64,000 bases of DNA from Beggiatoa alba B18LD. GTDB taxonomy: Bacteria; Pseudomonadota; Gammaproteobacteria; Beggiatoales; Beggiatoaceae. The stretch is from NCBI RefSeq assembly GCF_000245015.1, contig NZ_JH600070.1, positions 3,759,062 to 3,823,061 of the forward strand. The letters run 5' to 3'. The notes beneath the pieces are model-generated. The model was given only the letters and a program-made list of their open reading frames with translations, was not told where the DNA came from and did no database searches. Every line of letters starts with the position of its first letter. Position 1 is the stretch's first letter. Positions 8,909 to 20,767 of the stretch are shown here, piece by piece. The position numbers were made by a program, and so were the translations under genes.

Positions 8909-10948
8909 ATGATATTTGACGCAACAACACATCATCACGCCCAAAAAATCTATTCTCATGTAGATAAAAAAGGGCTTGCCGAAAAATTAGAAGCGCAAAT
9001 TGCGCGTTCTTGGGAAAGATGCTTGCAAAGCTACCGCATCGATCCCGAAGCACCACGTAAACCGCTGATTATTGAACATGCGGAACTAACCGATCATCGT
9101 GAACGTATTGATGAATTGTTAGGCGACTTCGCCAAAGAAGAAATGGCTCAGTTATATCAACGCATTCTTGGTTCAGGATATTCTGTTATTCTAACCAATA
9201 GCGACGGTATTATTGTCAGTTATGTCGGTGATCCAACACTCACAGAATATTTCAACCGCTCAGGCTTACTACCAGGTGCAATTTGGACAGAAGAAAAAGA
9301 AGGTACTAATGGCATTGGTACTTGTCTTTATGAAAAATCCCCTGTTATTGTTTGTCGTGAAGAGCATTTCCGTACCTCACACACAATTCTTACCTGTTCT
9401 GCCGCGCCTGTTTTTGATGCTCAAGGCGAATTACTGGCTGTCTTGGATGTATCCTCAACCAGCGCACAAGACTCCCGTGAAAGTCATCGTCATACAGCCG
9501 CTTTAGTTAATATTTCTGCCCGTCAAATCGAAAACTTTGGATTTATGCGTCAATGCCAATCCCATTGGGTTTTACGATTTCATCCAAAGCCTTACTATAT
9601 TGGTCACTTTACCGAAGGACTGCTGGCTGTTGACGAAACAGGACTTATCATTGCAGCTAATCAAAACGCGCTACATCATTTTAATAAGACCCGTGGGGAA
9701 ATCGTTGGCAAAAATATCAGTGACTTATTAACGACCAATTTAACCCTTTTGACATCTTATACAAACCGTCAACCAAATGGGTTACAGATTGTCTATGACG
9801 TGCAACATGGGCATCCGTTCCATACGCAACTCCAATTTCCTCAACGTCGTAGCAGTAGCATACCCAATGCCAATATCCAGCGAATATCCTCAACACAGAT
9901 GCCATTCTGTATGAGTTTAGAGGCGTTGGCAGGTAAAGACCCCATAATGACATTTAATGTACGTCATGCACAAAAAGTCATGAATAAAAGTATTCCCATT
10001 TTATTGCAGGGAGAAACGGGAACGGGAAAAGAAGCACTTGCAAAGGCAATCCATGAGGCTAGCCAACGCAAGCATAAGCCATTTGTCGCACTTAATTGTG
10101 CAGCCATTCCTGAAGCTTTAATTGAAAGTGAACTGTTTGGTTACAAACATGGCGCGTTTACAGGAGCGCGGCGTGAAGGGATGCGGGGGAAAATTTTACA
10201 ATCTCACGGTGGGACTCTGTTTTTAGACGAAATTGGCGATATGCCATTAACATTGCAAACTCGTTTATTACGTGTCTTGGAGGAAAAGGCGGTTGTGCCA
10301 TTAGGCAGTGAAATGCCCGTTGCTGTTGAACTGACGGTTATCAGTGCAACACATCATCAACTTCCCAAATTGATTGCTGAAGGGAAATTTCGTGAAGATT
10401 TATATTATCGTTTAAATGGGATTACCTTAACCCTTCCGCCATTACGTGAGCGAAATGATATTGATACCCTCATTCGTTGTGCATTAGCGGCTGAAAATTT
10501 TGATAATGAATCGATTGAAATTGAAGCAGAAGCATTTAATCTACTTGTAGCCTATCAGTGGCCGGGAAATATTCGTCAGTTGCGCAATGTCATTCGAACT
10601 GCATTAGCATTACGAACAGGTAATTTAGTCACTCGTCATGAATTACCAACAGATATTACCTACCGAACGGCTGTGACATTACCTGATAGAACATTAGTGC
10701 AATTGGATAACGCTAACATAGCCACGACAACGGCGACTATTCCACATATTACTGTGCCACCAGTCATGCACGCACAACCAACAATTACCGATATGCCTGA
10801 TTTAGATGCAGCAGAAAAAAATGTGATTTTGCAGGCATTAGAACATCACCGTTGGAATATTACCAATACGGCGGTGAGCTTAAAAATGAGTCGCAATACA
10901 CTGTATCGGAAGATGAAAAAACACGCAATTGCACTGTCAAATGCATAA
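8909..10948 (+). CDS. Sigma-54-dependent transcriptional activator of the AcoR type
   Basis: This 679-residue enhancer-binding protein has a GAF-type sensory domain at about 70-210, with EKEGTNGIGTCL as in AcoR. A PAS-like segment lies at about 235-300, an AAA+ sigma-54 interaction domain at about 340-575, and a Fis-type helix-turn-helix at about 635-672. Walker A is GETGTGKE (368-375), the sigma-54 loop GAFTGA is intact (415-420), and Walker B GGTLFLDEIGD is at 434-444, so it should be a competent ATPase. AcoR itself activates acetoin catabolism, but no aco genes are near, so its target is unknown. It is the last gene before the terminator shared with the atp operon. Confidence 0.88.
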   Translation: MIFDATTHHHAQKIYSHVDKKGLAEKLEAQIARSWERCLQSYRIDPEAPRKPLIIEHAELTDHRERIDELLGDFAKEEMAQLYQRILGSGYSVILTNSDGIIVSYVGDPTLTEYFNRSGLLPGAIWTEEKEGTNGIGTCLYEKSPVIVCREEHFRTSHTILTCSAAPVFDAQGELLAVLDVSSTSAQDSRESHRHTAALVNISARQIENFGFMRQCQSHWVLRFHPKPYYIGHFTEGLLAVDETGLIIAANQNALHHFNKTRGEIVGKNISDLLTTNLTLLTSYTNRQPNGLQIVYDVQHGHPFHTQLQFPQRRSSSIPNANIQRISSTQMPFCMSLEALAGKDPIMTFNVRHAQKVMNKSIPILLQGETGTGKEALAKAIHEASQRKHKPFVALNCAAIPEALIESELFGYKHGAFTGARREGMRGKILQSHGGTLFLDEIGDMPLTLQTRLLRVLEEKAVVPLGSEMPVAVELTVISATHHQLPKLIAEGKFREDLYYRLNGITLTLPPLRERNDIDTLIRCALAAENFDNESIEIEAEAFNLLVAYQWPGNIRQLRNVIRTALALRTGNLVTRHELPTDITYRTAVTLPDRTLVQLDNANIATTTATIPHITVPPVMHAQPTITDMPDLDAAEKNVILQALEHHRWNITNTAVSLKMSRNTLYRKMKKHAIALSNA

Positions 10949-10968
10949 CAGCATCGTTTAAGGACATA

Positions 10969-11004
10969 AAAAACCCCTTTCCTCATCAAGAAGAAAGGGG
11001 TTTT
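10969..11004. terminator. Bidirectional terminator between the sigma-54 activator and the atp operon
   Basis: AAAACCCCTTTC and GAAAGGGGTTTT form a long stem with a short AT-rich loop, with A/T runs on both sides. It can end the plus-strand activator transcript and the minus-strand atpC transcript. Confidence 0.85.
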
Positions 11005-11017
11005 CATGATAACAAGA

Positions 11018-11437
11018 CTACCGTTTGCTACGTAAACGACGAATCGCTTGCAACTGTGCCATCGCTTCGCTTAACTCTGCTTGTGCACGAGAGTAATCAA
11101 CATCAGATTTCTTGTCAGCCAACAGCTTTTCAGCCCGTTGTTTTGCTTCTAAAGCGGCTGCCTCATCCAAATCTTTTGCCCGTAAAGCAGTATCTGCTAA
11201 TACCGTGACTAAATGAGGCTGAACTTCCAGCATACCACCTGACACATAGAAGCCTTCTTCTGTGCCATCTTCTTTTTTGATCCGCACTTCACCGGCCCGT
11301 AACGGACTCAATAAAGGAGCATGACGAGGGGTAATACCCACATCGCCCATAATGGCGGGGGCAATTACCATTGTAGCCAGCCCTGAATATAAATCGGACT
11401 CAGCACTTACTACATTGATATGAATAGTCATTGTCAT
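11018..11437 (-). CDS. atpC: ATP synthase epsilon subunit
   Basis: This 139-residue epsilon subunit of the F1 central stalk transmits rotation and inhibits ATP hydrolysis. The N-terminal beta-sandwich motif [19 protein letters not shown] and the two C-terminal helices are present. GGGAGC 5 nt upstream supports the ATG at 11437 over the second ATG two codons later. It is the last gene of the atp operon. Confidence 0.96.
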   Translation of the reverse strand: MTMTIHINVVSAESDLYSGLATMVIAPAIMGDVGITPRHAPLLSPLRAGEVRIKKEDGTEEGFYVSGGMLEVQPHLVTVLADTALRAKDLDEAAALEAKQRAEKLLADKKSDVDYSRAQAELSEAMAQLQAIRRLRSKR

Positions 11438-11500
11438 TTTAAGCTCCCTAGCTATGAGAGGACGGTTACTGACAGCAAACTATCAATAACCGTACACTAC

Positions 11501-12901
<1,401 letters not shown>

Positions 12902-12962
12902 TTAAAATTGCGAGTATTCTATACGCAGCTTTCAGTAAGCCATAATGACTTACCATAACTGG

Positions 12963-13826
12963 CTAAACCGCAGCGGCACCTGCCACAATTTCGGAAATTT
13001 CTTGGGTAATGGCGGCTTGACGGGCTTTGTTGTAAACCAGTTGGAGTTCGTTAATTAAGTTACCCGCGTTATCGGACGCGCTCTTCATCGCAACCATCCG
13101 TGCTGCTTGTTCACATGCGATGTTTTCTACCACACCTTGATAAACGAGCGATTCGATATAACGCATTAACAGTGCGTCCACAACTTCGGGCGCGCTAGGC
13201 TCATATAGATAATCCCAACTATACCGTTCTAACTTATCCCCTTCTCCTGCATGGATTGGCAACAATTGTTGCACTTGAGGGGCTTGAGTCATGGTATTTA
13301 CAAAACGGTTATAGATGACATAGAGACGATCTATTGTGCCACTGTTATAGGCATCCAACATGACTTTTACTAAGCCAATTAAATCTTCCAGAGAGGGGGT
13401 ATCCCCTAAATGGGTTGCTTGTGCAACGATATTGCTACCAATCCGTTTAAAAAAGCCACTCCCTTTATTGCCGATAGGACATACATCAATTTCTACGCCT
13501 TCAGCTTGCCATTTTTTCAGGGCGGATAAAGTTGCTTTAAATAAATTGGTATTTAAACCACCGCACAATCCTCTATCAGAGGACACAACCACCACACCAA
13601 TACGCTTCGCAGGACGCTCAACCATAAAAGGATGCTTATAGTCAGGATGTGCTTGCGCTAAGTGCCCAATCACAGAACGAATTTTTTCTGTGTAAGGACG
13701 AGATTTACGCATTCTATCCTGTGCTTTACGCATCTTACTGGCAGCAACCATTTCCATTGCGCGGGTAATTTTTTGCGTATTTTTAATACTCTTAATCTTA
13801 TTGCGTATCTCTTTGCTACCTGCCAT
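12963..13826 (-). CDS. atpG: ATP synthase gamma subunit
   Basis: The rotor shaft of F1, 287 residues from the ATG at 13826 ([14 protein letters not shown]). This matches the conserved N-terminus, so I reject the upstream ATG that adds 13 hydrophobic residues. The N-terminal coiled-coil segment [17 protein letters not shown] and the C-terminal [19 protein letters not shown] are the family signatures. Confidence 0.96.
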   Translation of the reverse strand: MAGSKEIRNKIKSIKNTQKITRAMEMVAASKMRKAQDRMRKSRPYTEKIRSVIGHLAQAHPDYKHPFMVERPAKRIGVVVVSSDRGLCGGLNTNLFKATLSALKKWQAEGVEIDVCPIGNKGSGFFKRIGSNIVAQATHLGDTPSLEDLIGLVKVMLDAYNSGTIDRLYVIYNRFVNTMTQAPQVQQLLPIHAGEGDKLERYSWDYLYEPSAPEVVDALLMRYIESLVYQGVVENIACEQAARMVAMKSASDNAGNLINELQLVYNKARQAAITQEISEIVAGAAAV

Positions 13827-13903
13827 AACGAAGACTCTTGGTAAAAGGTAGATGATGTACAGCAAAATAAGGGCGAGATGAAACTATCGCCCCTATTACT
13901 GTA

Positions 13904-15454
13904 TTACCACGTATGATTAGCCTTGAAGTCTTGTAAAGCGGCTTTGAAACTCGTGGCAGTGCTGTCGGTGTAATCACCCGTTGCATTAATATCAGCTAAT
14001 AATTTAGCATGATTATTTTTCATATAGATATGCAAGGATTTTTCAAAATCGACCACTTTCTTCACGGGCACATCATCTAAGTAGCCTTCATTCGCGGCAT
14101 ACAAAGAAATCGCCATTTCCGCAACACTCAAGGGAGAGTATTGTTTTTGCTTCATTAATTCTGTGACACGTTGACCACGTTCAATTTGCTTACGAGTACT
14201 GTCATCTAAGTCGGAAGCGAATTGTGCGAAGGCGGCTAACTCACGGAATTGTGCGAGGCTTAAACGAACCCCACCACCTAATTTCTTAATAATCTTGGTT
14301 TGTGCAGCACCACCGACGCGGGACACAGACAAACCAGCGTTAATTGCAGGACGAATACCAGAGTTAAATAAATCTGTCTCTAAGTAAATTTGTCCGTCAG
14401 TAATAGAAATAACGTTGGTAGGAACGAAGGCAGATACGTCACCAGCTTGGGTTTCAATGATAGGTAAAGCCGTTAAAGAACCTGTTTTGCCTTTCACTTC
14501 ACCATTGGTGATTTTTTCAACATAATCTGCGTTTAAGCGTGCTGCACGTTCAAGCAAACGAGAGTGCAAGTAGAATACATCACCAGGATAGGCTTCACGT
14601 CCTGGAGGACGACGTAATAACAGAGAAACTTGACGATATGCCCAAGCTTGTTTGGTTAAGTCGTCATAAACAATTAGTGCATCTTCACCACGATCGCGGA
14701 AGTATTCACCCATTGCACAACCAGCATAAGGGGCAATGAACTGTAATGCAGCGGGATCAGAGGCAGAAGCAGCAACAACGATGGTGTGTTCTAATGCGCC
14801 ATGCTCTTCTAACTTACGGACAACGTTGGCAATAGAAGAGGCTTTTTGTCCAATTGCGACATAAACGCACTTAATGCCAGTGCCTTTTTGGTTGATGATG
14901 GCATCAACCGCAACAGCTGTTTTACCAGTTTGACGGTCACCAATGATTAACTCACGTTGTCCACGTCCAACAGGCACCATCGCGTCAATTGCTTTTAACC
15001 CTGTTTGTACAGGTTGGCTAACAGATTGACGGCTAATAACACCAGGGGCAATACGCTCAATCGGAGAGCTTAATGTGGCATTAATAGGCCCTTTACCATC
15101 TAAAGGTTGACCTAAAGAGTTGACAACCCGACCTAATAACTCAGGACCAACAGGAACTTCTAACACGCGACCAGTACATTTTACGGTGTCACCTTCGGAC
15201 AAATGTTCATAAGCCCCTAACACCACTGCACCAACGGAATCACGCTCAAGGTTCAATGCCATCCCGTAAGAACCACCGGGAAACTCTAACATTTCACCAT
15301 ACACAGCATTTGCAAGACCGTGAATACGCACGATCCCGTCGGTAATGCTGACGATAGTACCTTCACTACGACCTTCGGTTGCGAGGTTGTAGCTTTGAAT
15401 TTTTTGTTTAATCAGATCACTGATTTCAGAGGGATTAAGCTGCATCTTCTGCAT
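13904..15454 (-). CDS. atpA: ATP synthase alpha subunit
   Basis: The non-catalytic nucleotide-binding F1 subunit, 516 residues. Walker A GDRQTGKT is at 172-179, and SRVGGAAQ carries the arginine finger. The ATG at 15454 has GAGAAAG 5-6 nt upstream. A second ATG three codons later is possible and would give the more usual MQLNPSEI start. Confidence 0.97.
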   Translation of the reverse strand: MQKMQLNPSEISDLIKQKIQSYNLATEGRSEGTIVSITDGIVRIHGLANAVYGEMLEFPGGSYGMALNLERDSVGAVVLGAYEHLSEGDTVKCTGRVLEVPVGPELLGRVVNSLGQPLDGKGPINATLSSPIERIAPGVISRQSVSQPVQTGLKAIDAMVPVGRGQRELIIGDRQTGKTAVAVDAIINQKGTGIKCVYVAIGQKASSIANVVRKLEEHGALEHTIVVAASASDPAALQFIAPYAGCAMGEYFRDRGEDALIVYDDLTKQAWAYRQVSLLLRRPPGREAYPGDVFYLHSRLLERAARLNADYVEKITNGEVKGKTGSLTALPIIETQAGDVSAFVPTNVISITDGQIYLETDLFNSGIRPAINAGLSVSRVGGAAQTKIIKKLGGGVRLSLAQFRELAAFAQFASDLDDSTRKQIERGQRVTELMKQKQYSPLSVAEMAISLYAANEGYLDDVPVKKVVDFEKSLHIYMKNNHAKLLADINATGDYTDSTATSFKAALQDFKANHTW

Positions 15455-15469
15455 GTGTTCTTTCTCGCT

Positions 15470-16006
15470 TTAACGACGCAATTCAGTGGCTAATTGTTGC
15501 AGACGACCCTTAATAGAGGCATCGATAACTTGATCACCCACACGCACTAACCATCCCCCCATTAAGGATTCATCAGTTTTTACGCTGATATTCACTGTTT
15601 TGCCTAACCGTTTTTGTAAGGTTGCAGACAGTTCTTGTTCTTGGGGTTCGGTAACGGGGAAAGCGGAGGTTAACTCCACCGTTTCATAACCTTGTTGTTG
15701 GGCTTTGAGCATTTCATACTCTTGTGCAATATAAGGCACAATAGACAAGCGGTTGTTGTCGATCAAAACTTTAACTAAGTTTTGAGCTTCACTTCCAATC
15801 TTGTCTGCACAAATATCCAACAACAAGTTTGTTAAAACGGACTTTTCGATGCGTGGGTTGGCAATGACCACTGCAATTGCAGAATCCTTAACTATCATAG
15901 TCAACAAGCGCAAATCGTCAGACCATTGGGTAAAATCACCTGACGCTTTGGCAAGACCAAGCACTGCTTCCGCGTAAGGACGTGCTAGAGTTGCAAATTC
16001 TGCCAT
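15470..16006 (-). CDS. atpH: ATP synthase delta subunit
   Basis: This 178-residue peripheral-stalk subunit joins F1 to the b subunits. The N-terminal ARPYAEAVLGLAK and C-terminal SLMGGWLVRVGDQVIDASIKG segments are typical. It starts 10 bp after the atpF stop and is followed closely by atpA. Confidence 0.95.
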   Translation of the reverse strand: MAEFATLARPYAEAVLGLAKASGDFTQWSDDLRLLTMIVKDSAIAVVIANPRIEKSVLTNLLLDICADKIGSEAQNLVKVLIDNNRLSIVPYIAQEYEMLKAQQQGYETVELTSAFPVTEPQEQELSATLQKRLGKTVNISVKTDESLMGGWLVRVGDQVIDASIKGRLQQLATELRR

Positions 16007-16016
16007 AACTCACTGC

Positions 16017-16487
16017 CTATAGCTGTTTAATCATTTGAGCAATGAATTCGCTGTGATTTGCTGCATTGATTTCACGGGCTAAGACTTTTTCAGCACATGC
16101 AATGGACAAACTCACAACTTCTTCACGCAATTGTTCACGAGCACGACTTCTTTCTTGCTCAATTTCAGCCTGTGCGGCTTCAAGTTGACGCAGACCTTCT
16201 AAACGTGCCTTTTCCTTAGCCTCTTCAACAAGTAAATCAGCTTGTTTATTCGCATTAGCCACAATATCTGCTGCTTGTTGCTTCGCTTCGCGAAGACGTT
16301 CTGCAGCACGTTGTGCAGCTAACTCTAATTCGTGTTTACCGCGTTCTGCGGAAGCCAGACCATCTGCTATTTGCGTATTTCTTTGCTCAAGCATTTGAAG
16401 CATGGGATTCCATAAATAACGCATCACGAACCAGACGAGTACGCCAAACGTGATTATCTGTCCAAAGAGGGTCGCTGTAATACTCAT
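16017..16487 (-). CDS. atpF: ATP synthase b subunit
   Basis: 156 residues: one N-terminal membrane helix, then a long charged helix rich in Ala, Glu and Arg that forms the stator. The length and the FVMRYLWNPMLQMLEQRN segment match the gammaproteobacterial b subunit. GGGAGC lies about 10 nt upstream of the ATG. Confidence 0.95.
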   Translation of the reverse strand: MSITATLFGQIITFGVLVWFVMRYLWNPMLQMLEQRNTQIADGLASAERGKHELELAAQRAAERLREAKQQAADIVANANKQADLLVEEAKEKARLEGLRQLEAAQAEIEQERSRAREQLREEVVSLSIACAEKVLAREINAANHSEFIAQMIKQL

Positions 16488-16531
16488 AAGGTTAAGCTCC
16501 CAACTTTTTAAGTGGTAAGGGGATTAGGGAA

Positions 16532-16825
16532 TTAACCACCAATTGCAGCTTTTAAGGAAGCAGCAAACGGATTTGCGAAGGTGAAGAACATGGCGATACC
16601 TAAACCGATCATGGGGAATGCTTCCATCAAACCACCACTGAATAACATTTGACCGATTAATTGTGCTCTCATTTCGGGTTGGCGAGCGATACCTTCTAAG
16701 TATTTAGAACAAATAATTGCCCAACCGAATGCAGAAGCGAACACACCTGCAGCCAGAATAAAACCGACGACTAACACTGTGTTGGCATAAACAGAACCAA
16801 TTTGAGCGATGATGTCAGCATTCAT
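16532..16825 (-). CDS. atpE: ATP synthase c subunit
   Basis: This proteolipid has 97 residues, longer than the 79 of E. coli because of N-terminal and C-terminal additions. It has two hydrophobic helices joined by the polar loop ARQPE. The ion-binding carboxylate is Glu in GGLMEAFPMIG, where E. coli has Asp61. The sodium-site Ser/Thr after the Glu is missing, so proton coupling is expected. A strong AAGGAG Shine-Dalgarno precedes the ATG, as expected for the most abundant subunit. Confidence 0.95.
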   Translation of the reverse strand: MNADIIAQIGSVYANTVLVVGFILAAGVFASAFGWAIICSKYLEGIARQPEMRAQLIGQMLFSGGLMEAFPMIGLGIAMFFTFANPFAASLKAAIGG

Positions 16826-16887
16826 GTGAAATATCTCCTTAAAATAGTGAATGTTAAAGAAAAAATAGTTAAAAACTTAAGGGGTTA

Positions 16888-16923
16888 CCATTTGTAAGTC
16901 ATAACTGAATGTCTTACAAATGG
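16888..16923 (-). promoter_or_regulatory. Stem-loop between atpB and atpE
   Basis: CCATTTGTAAG and CTTACAAATGG make a perfect 11-bp stem around a 14-nt loop in the 124-bp atpB-atpE spacer. No T run follows, so it is not a standard terminator. It may stabilise or process the mRNA, or tune c-subunit expression. Confidence 0.5.
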
Positions 16924-16949
16924 ATAAGACAACGGTACATCTCTATTGC

Positions 16950-17771
<822 letters not shown>

Positions 17772-17786
17772 CTAAAAATTAAATTA

Positions 17787-18194
17787 TTAAGAAATCGGTT
17801 TTGAGCGAACAAGATGTCCAAGGGCATAACCTGATTGTGCAACAGCAAACGTAATGAGCATAGGAATAGGTGGAAGATGTAACCATCCCATTCCCAAACC
17901 AAAAAAAATAACTGTTGCAACAAAGCGTTGAATTGCACCAACATAAAATGCGGCAATTTCTTTTCCAGGGGCTACTTTAGCAAGTTCTAGTGCTGTTTGT
18001 AGCCGACGCTGAGTTATCCATACATTGAACAATACGATAAAGCCACCATAAAGGGCAGCTTGCGCTTCTGCTTGTCCGAAGCCAAAATAAAAAACAAGTG
18101 TCATGCCTGCAATGAGCAGGGATTGAATACGCAAAATTTTCCGCACACCCGTATCGCTTAACGGTGGGTGTTCAGGGGACACTTGTTGATTCAT
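17787..18194 (-). CDS. atpI: ATP synthase assembly protein AtpI
   Basis: A 135-residue small membrane protein with four hydrophobic segments and the AtpI-like ALYGGFIVLFNVWITQRR stretch. It is the first gene of the operon, directly before atpB, as in other gammaproteobacteria. AtpI helps c-ring assembly and is not essential. The ribosome site is weak, consistent with low expression. Confidence 0.9.
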   Translation of the reverse strand: MNQQVSPEHPPLSDTGVRKILRIQSLLIAGMTLVFYFGFGQAEAQAALYGGFIVLFNVWITQRRLQTALELAKVAPGKEIAAFYVGAIQRFVATVIFFGLGMGWLHLPPIPMLITFAVAQSGYALGHLVRSKPIS

Positions 18195-18607
18195 TCAAAT
18201 CTAATTCTGTTAGCAATATGGAGAGATTTTATGTTGACATAAAATCATTGATTGCCCCGATTTTTTTATTGATTTAGTTTTTAGGCATGTGTAAGGCAAG
18301 GCAGTATGATAAAGGGACATCTAAACAGGGTCAACTATGTTTTTATAGTTTTCTGGTTGTTTGATTTTTTAGCATAAAATCCAGAGATTATCGTTTGACC
18401 AAGTCTTTTTTATCCAAAATTATCAGTTATATTTTTTTCTACGCTTCTTTAATACTATTCCTACTAATAATCTCAGAATTTCGCATTAAGATGGCGTAGT
18501 TGCCTGCTCAAAAATCAGCTCAGTATTATAAGTAGATTTAATCCAATTGGAAATAGTTTAAATCATGTTTGTTATTTATCTTTTGTCTTTCACATGAATA
18601 AAGTTTT
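18195..18607. other. 413-bp intergenic region upstream of the atp operon
   Basis: Apart from the atp promoter at 18306-18334, I see no gene or structured RNA here. The part from 18420 to 18607 is AT-rich, with no clear terminator for the hydrolase gene that starts the next block. Confidence 0.5.
18306..18334 (-). promoter_or_regulatory. Sigma-70-like promoter of the atp operon
   Basis: Read on the minus strand, TTGACC (18334-18329) and TATCAT (18311-18306) are separated by exactly 17 bp. Each differs from consensus by one base. The predicted start at about 18299 gives a leader of about 105 nt before atpI. Confidence 0.6.
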
Positions 18608-19411
18608 TTATGTACAGACTATCTTTGACATCATGGTCTGTAATGCAAGTAATACGGCTTCAGGTTGTTCACTCAACATAAAATGCCCACAATTATCTAC
18701 TAACACAATTTGTGCTTGTGGAATGTACTTAGCGAGTGTTTGAGCTGCTTTAGGAGAGGTCATACTATCTTGTTTACCAACAATTAGCAGTGTTGGACAA
18801 GTAACACGTTGCGCTTGTTCCAGCCCCGTATGATAGTGGTGACAAGCAAGGAAATCTGTATGTAATACATGAGGACGTGCTCTTTCTAATAGACGCACAG
18901 TGCTACCAATAGACCACATTCCCGATATCGCATTACCCCCTAATTGTGAGCGACGACAATGTCCAAAGAGATTAATTAAGTCATAGGCATCATGTTGATT
19001 TTTCTCAGCCGCCTGTAATAGCGTATCACTAACAGGCATAGGGATAGCAGTCCCTAATAATGCTAGCGCGTCAACACGATTGGGATATCGTCCTGCAAGG
19101 TCTAGCGCAATCAGAGAGCCCATACTATGCCCAATAAAGGTTGCTTTTTTCAGTCCTAATTCATCTAAACAAGTTATTAACCAATCTGCTTGTGCTTCAA
19201 TACAGGTTAACGCTTGTCCTTCAGACCGTCCATGTGCAGGTAAATCTATTGCTAACGCATTATAGCCATGACGAGTGAAATAACGACGGGGTAATGTCCA
19301 AATACTATGATCCATCGCGGCACCATGGATAAAAATAATGGTGTGGGCATGGGGATTAATGCTTGATTGTATTGCAATAAATGTAGGCTGACCATTAATA
19401 ATACATTCCAT
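18608..19411 (-). CDS. Alpha/beta-fold hydrolase
   Basis: This 267-residue protein has a complete catalytic triad: Ser in GHSMGS (about residue 98), Asp in GKQDSMTSP and His in NCGHFMLSEQPE. The oxyanion region IIFIHGAAMDHSIW is near the N-terminus. Substrate unknown. I prefer the ATG at 19411, with AGGAAA upstream, over the adjacent GTG at 19414. It starts 10 bp after the metY stop, so the two are probably co-transcribed. It is too short and divergent to be MetX. Confidence 0.8.
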   Translation of the reverse strand: MECIINGQPTFIAIQSSINPHAHTIIFIHGAAMDHSIWTLPRRYFTRHGYNALAIDLPAHGRSEGQALTCIEAQADWLITCLDELGLKKATFIGHSMGSLIALDLAGRYPNRVDALALLGTAIPMPVSDTLLQAAEKNQHDAYDLINLFGHCRRSQLGGNAISGMWSIGSTVRLLERARPHVLHTDFLACHHYHTGLEQAQRVTCPTLLIVGKQDSMTSPKAAQTLAKYIPQAQIVLVDNCGHFMLSEQPEAVLLALQTMMSKIVCT

Positions 19412-19421
19412 CACCTATTTC

Positions 19422-20717
19422 CTAAGTTTTTTGTGAAACGTATAAAGCGCGTTGTAAATCTTCTAGTAAATCATCAATATCTTCTAATCCAACAGAGAGA
19501 CGGATTAAGCCTTCAGAAATACCCGACCGTTGTAATGCCTGCGCGTCCATTCGATGATGAGTTGTACTTGCTGGATGAATAACCAATGATTTTGCATCAC
19601 CAACATTCGCAAGATGGGAAAATATTTGTAATGATTCAATAAAGCGTTGTCCTGCAACTCTTCCCCCTTTTAATTCAAAACTAAAGACTGCACCACAACC
19701 TTTAGGCAGCAGTTTTTTGGCAAGTTTGTAATCAGGATGATGTGACAACTCAGGATAATTGACAGTGGTTACTGCTGAGGATTGACATAAAAATTCAATT
19801 AACTTTCGTGTATTACTAATATGACGCTCCATCCGTAAAGACAGCGTTTCTATGCCTTGTAAAATATAAAAAGCACTGGTTGGACTCAAACACGCGCCAA
19901 AATCATGCAAGCCTTCTTTTCGTGCACGCTGAATAAACGCGCTCGTCGTAAATTCTTCTGTAAAAATTAAATCGTGAAATCCTGCATAAGGTTCAGAGAG
20001 TGTTGGGAACTTATCAGTAGCATCCCAGTTAAAAATACCACCATCTACTAAAACTCCACCAATCACAACCCCATGCCCACTTAAGAATTTTGTAGCAGAA
20101 TGTGTAATTAAATCAGCCCCCCATTCTAATGGCTTGCATAAATAAGGGGTTGTAAAGGTTGCATCAATGAGTAGTGGAAGACCCGCTTGATGTGCAATAT
20201 CCGCAATAACGGGTAAGTCTAACACCGCTAAATCAGGATTTCCTAAAACCTCGCCAAAGATTAAACGTGTATTAGGCTGAATTGCTTGACGAAAAGCATC
20301 AGGATCACGCGGATTAACAAACGTTGTTTGAATGCCAAATCTAGGTAGGGTATAGCTCAATAAATTATGAGAACCACCATAAAGAGATTGTGAAGCAACA
20401 ATATGACTGCCAGCTCCCATCAAGGTACAAATCGCCAGATGCAATGCAGCTTGTCCGCTGGCTGTTGCTAAACCGCCCACCCCGCCCTCTAAGGCAGCCA
20501 TGCGTTCTTCTAAAACCGCATTTGTGGGGTTAGATATACGCGAGTAAACATGTCCTGCCCGTTCAATATTGAATAAACCTGCTGCATGGTCTGTATCTTT
20601 AAAAACATAGGAAGCTGTTTGATAAATAGGGGTTGCTCGTGCGCCTGTACTTGGGTCTGGCACTTGTCCTGCGTGTAAACTCAACGTATCAAAACGGAGA
20701 TAATGCGGTAGTGGCAT
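19422..20717 (-). CDS. metY: O-acetylhomoserine (thiol)-lyase MetY
   Basis: This PLP enzyme of 431 residues belongs to the Cys/Met metabolism family. It makes homocysteine from O-acetylhomoserine and sulfide, which suits a sulfide-rich lifestyle. The N-terminal LSLHAGQVPDPSTGARATPIYQT and the PLP lysine in THSATKFLSGHG identify it as the longer MetY type, not MetB or MetC. The ATG at 20717 is used; an upstream TTG would add five residues. Confidence 0.87.
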   Translation of the reverse strand: MPLPHYLRFDTLSLHAGQVPDPSTGARATPIYQTASYVFKDTDHAAGLFNIERAGHVYSRISNPTNAVLEERMAALEGGVGGLATASGQAALHLAICTLMGAGSHIVASQSLYGGSHNLLSYTLPRFGIQTTFVNPRDPDAFRQAIQPNTRLIFGEVLGNPDLAVLDLPVIADIAHQAGLPLLIDATFTTPYLCKPLEWGADLITHSATKFLSGHGVVIGGVLVDGGIFNWDATDKFPTLSEPYAGFHDLIFTEEFTTSAFIQRARKEGLHDFGACLSPTSAFYILQGIETLSLRMERHISNTRKLIEFLCQSSAVTTVNYPELSHHPDYKLAKKLLPKGCGAVFSFELKGGRVAGQRFIESLQIFSHLANVGDAKSLVIHPASTTHHRMDAQALQRSGISEGLIRLSVGLEDIDDLLEDLQRALYVSQKT

Positions 20718-20767
20718 AGTGAAATTGCTCAAGGTTTATACAAATACAGATTTTAATAATCAAATAA

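Noticed and set aside
16532..16825. Glu in the c subunit as a sign of sodium coupling.
   Set aside because: The residues that accompany the Glu in sodium types (Ser/Thr next to it) are Ala-Phe here, as in proton types.
18608..19411. Hydrolase next to metY as homoserine acetyltransferase MetX.
   Set aside because: At 267 residues it is about 100 shorter than MetX and lacks its lid region; it is a generic alpha/beta hydrolase.
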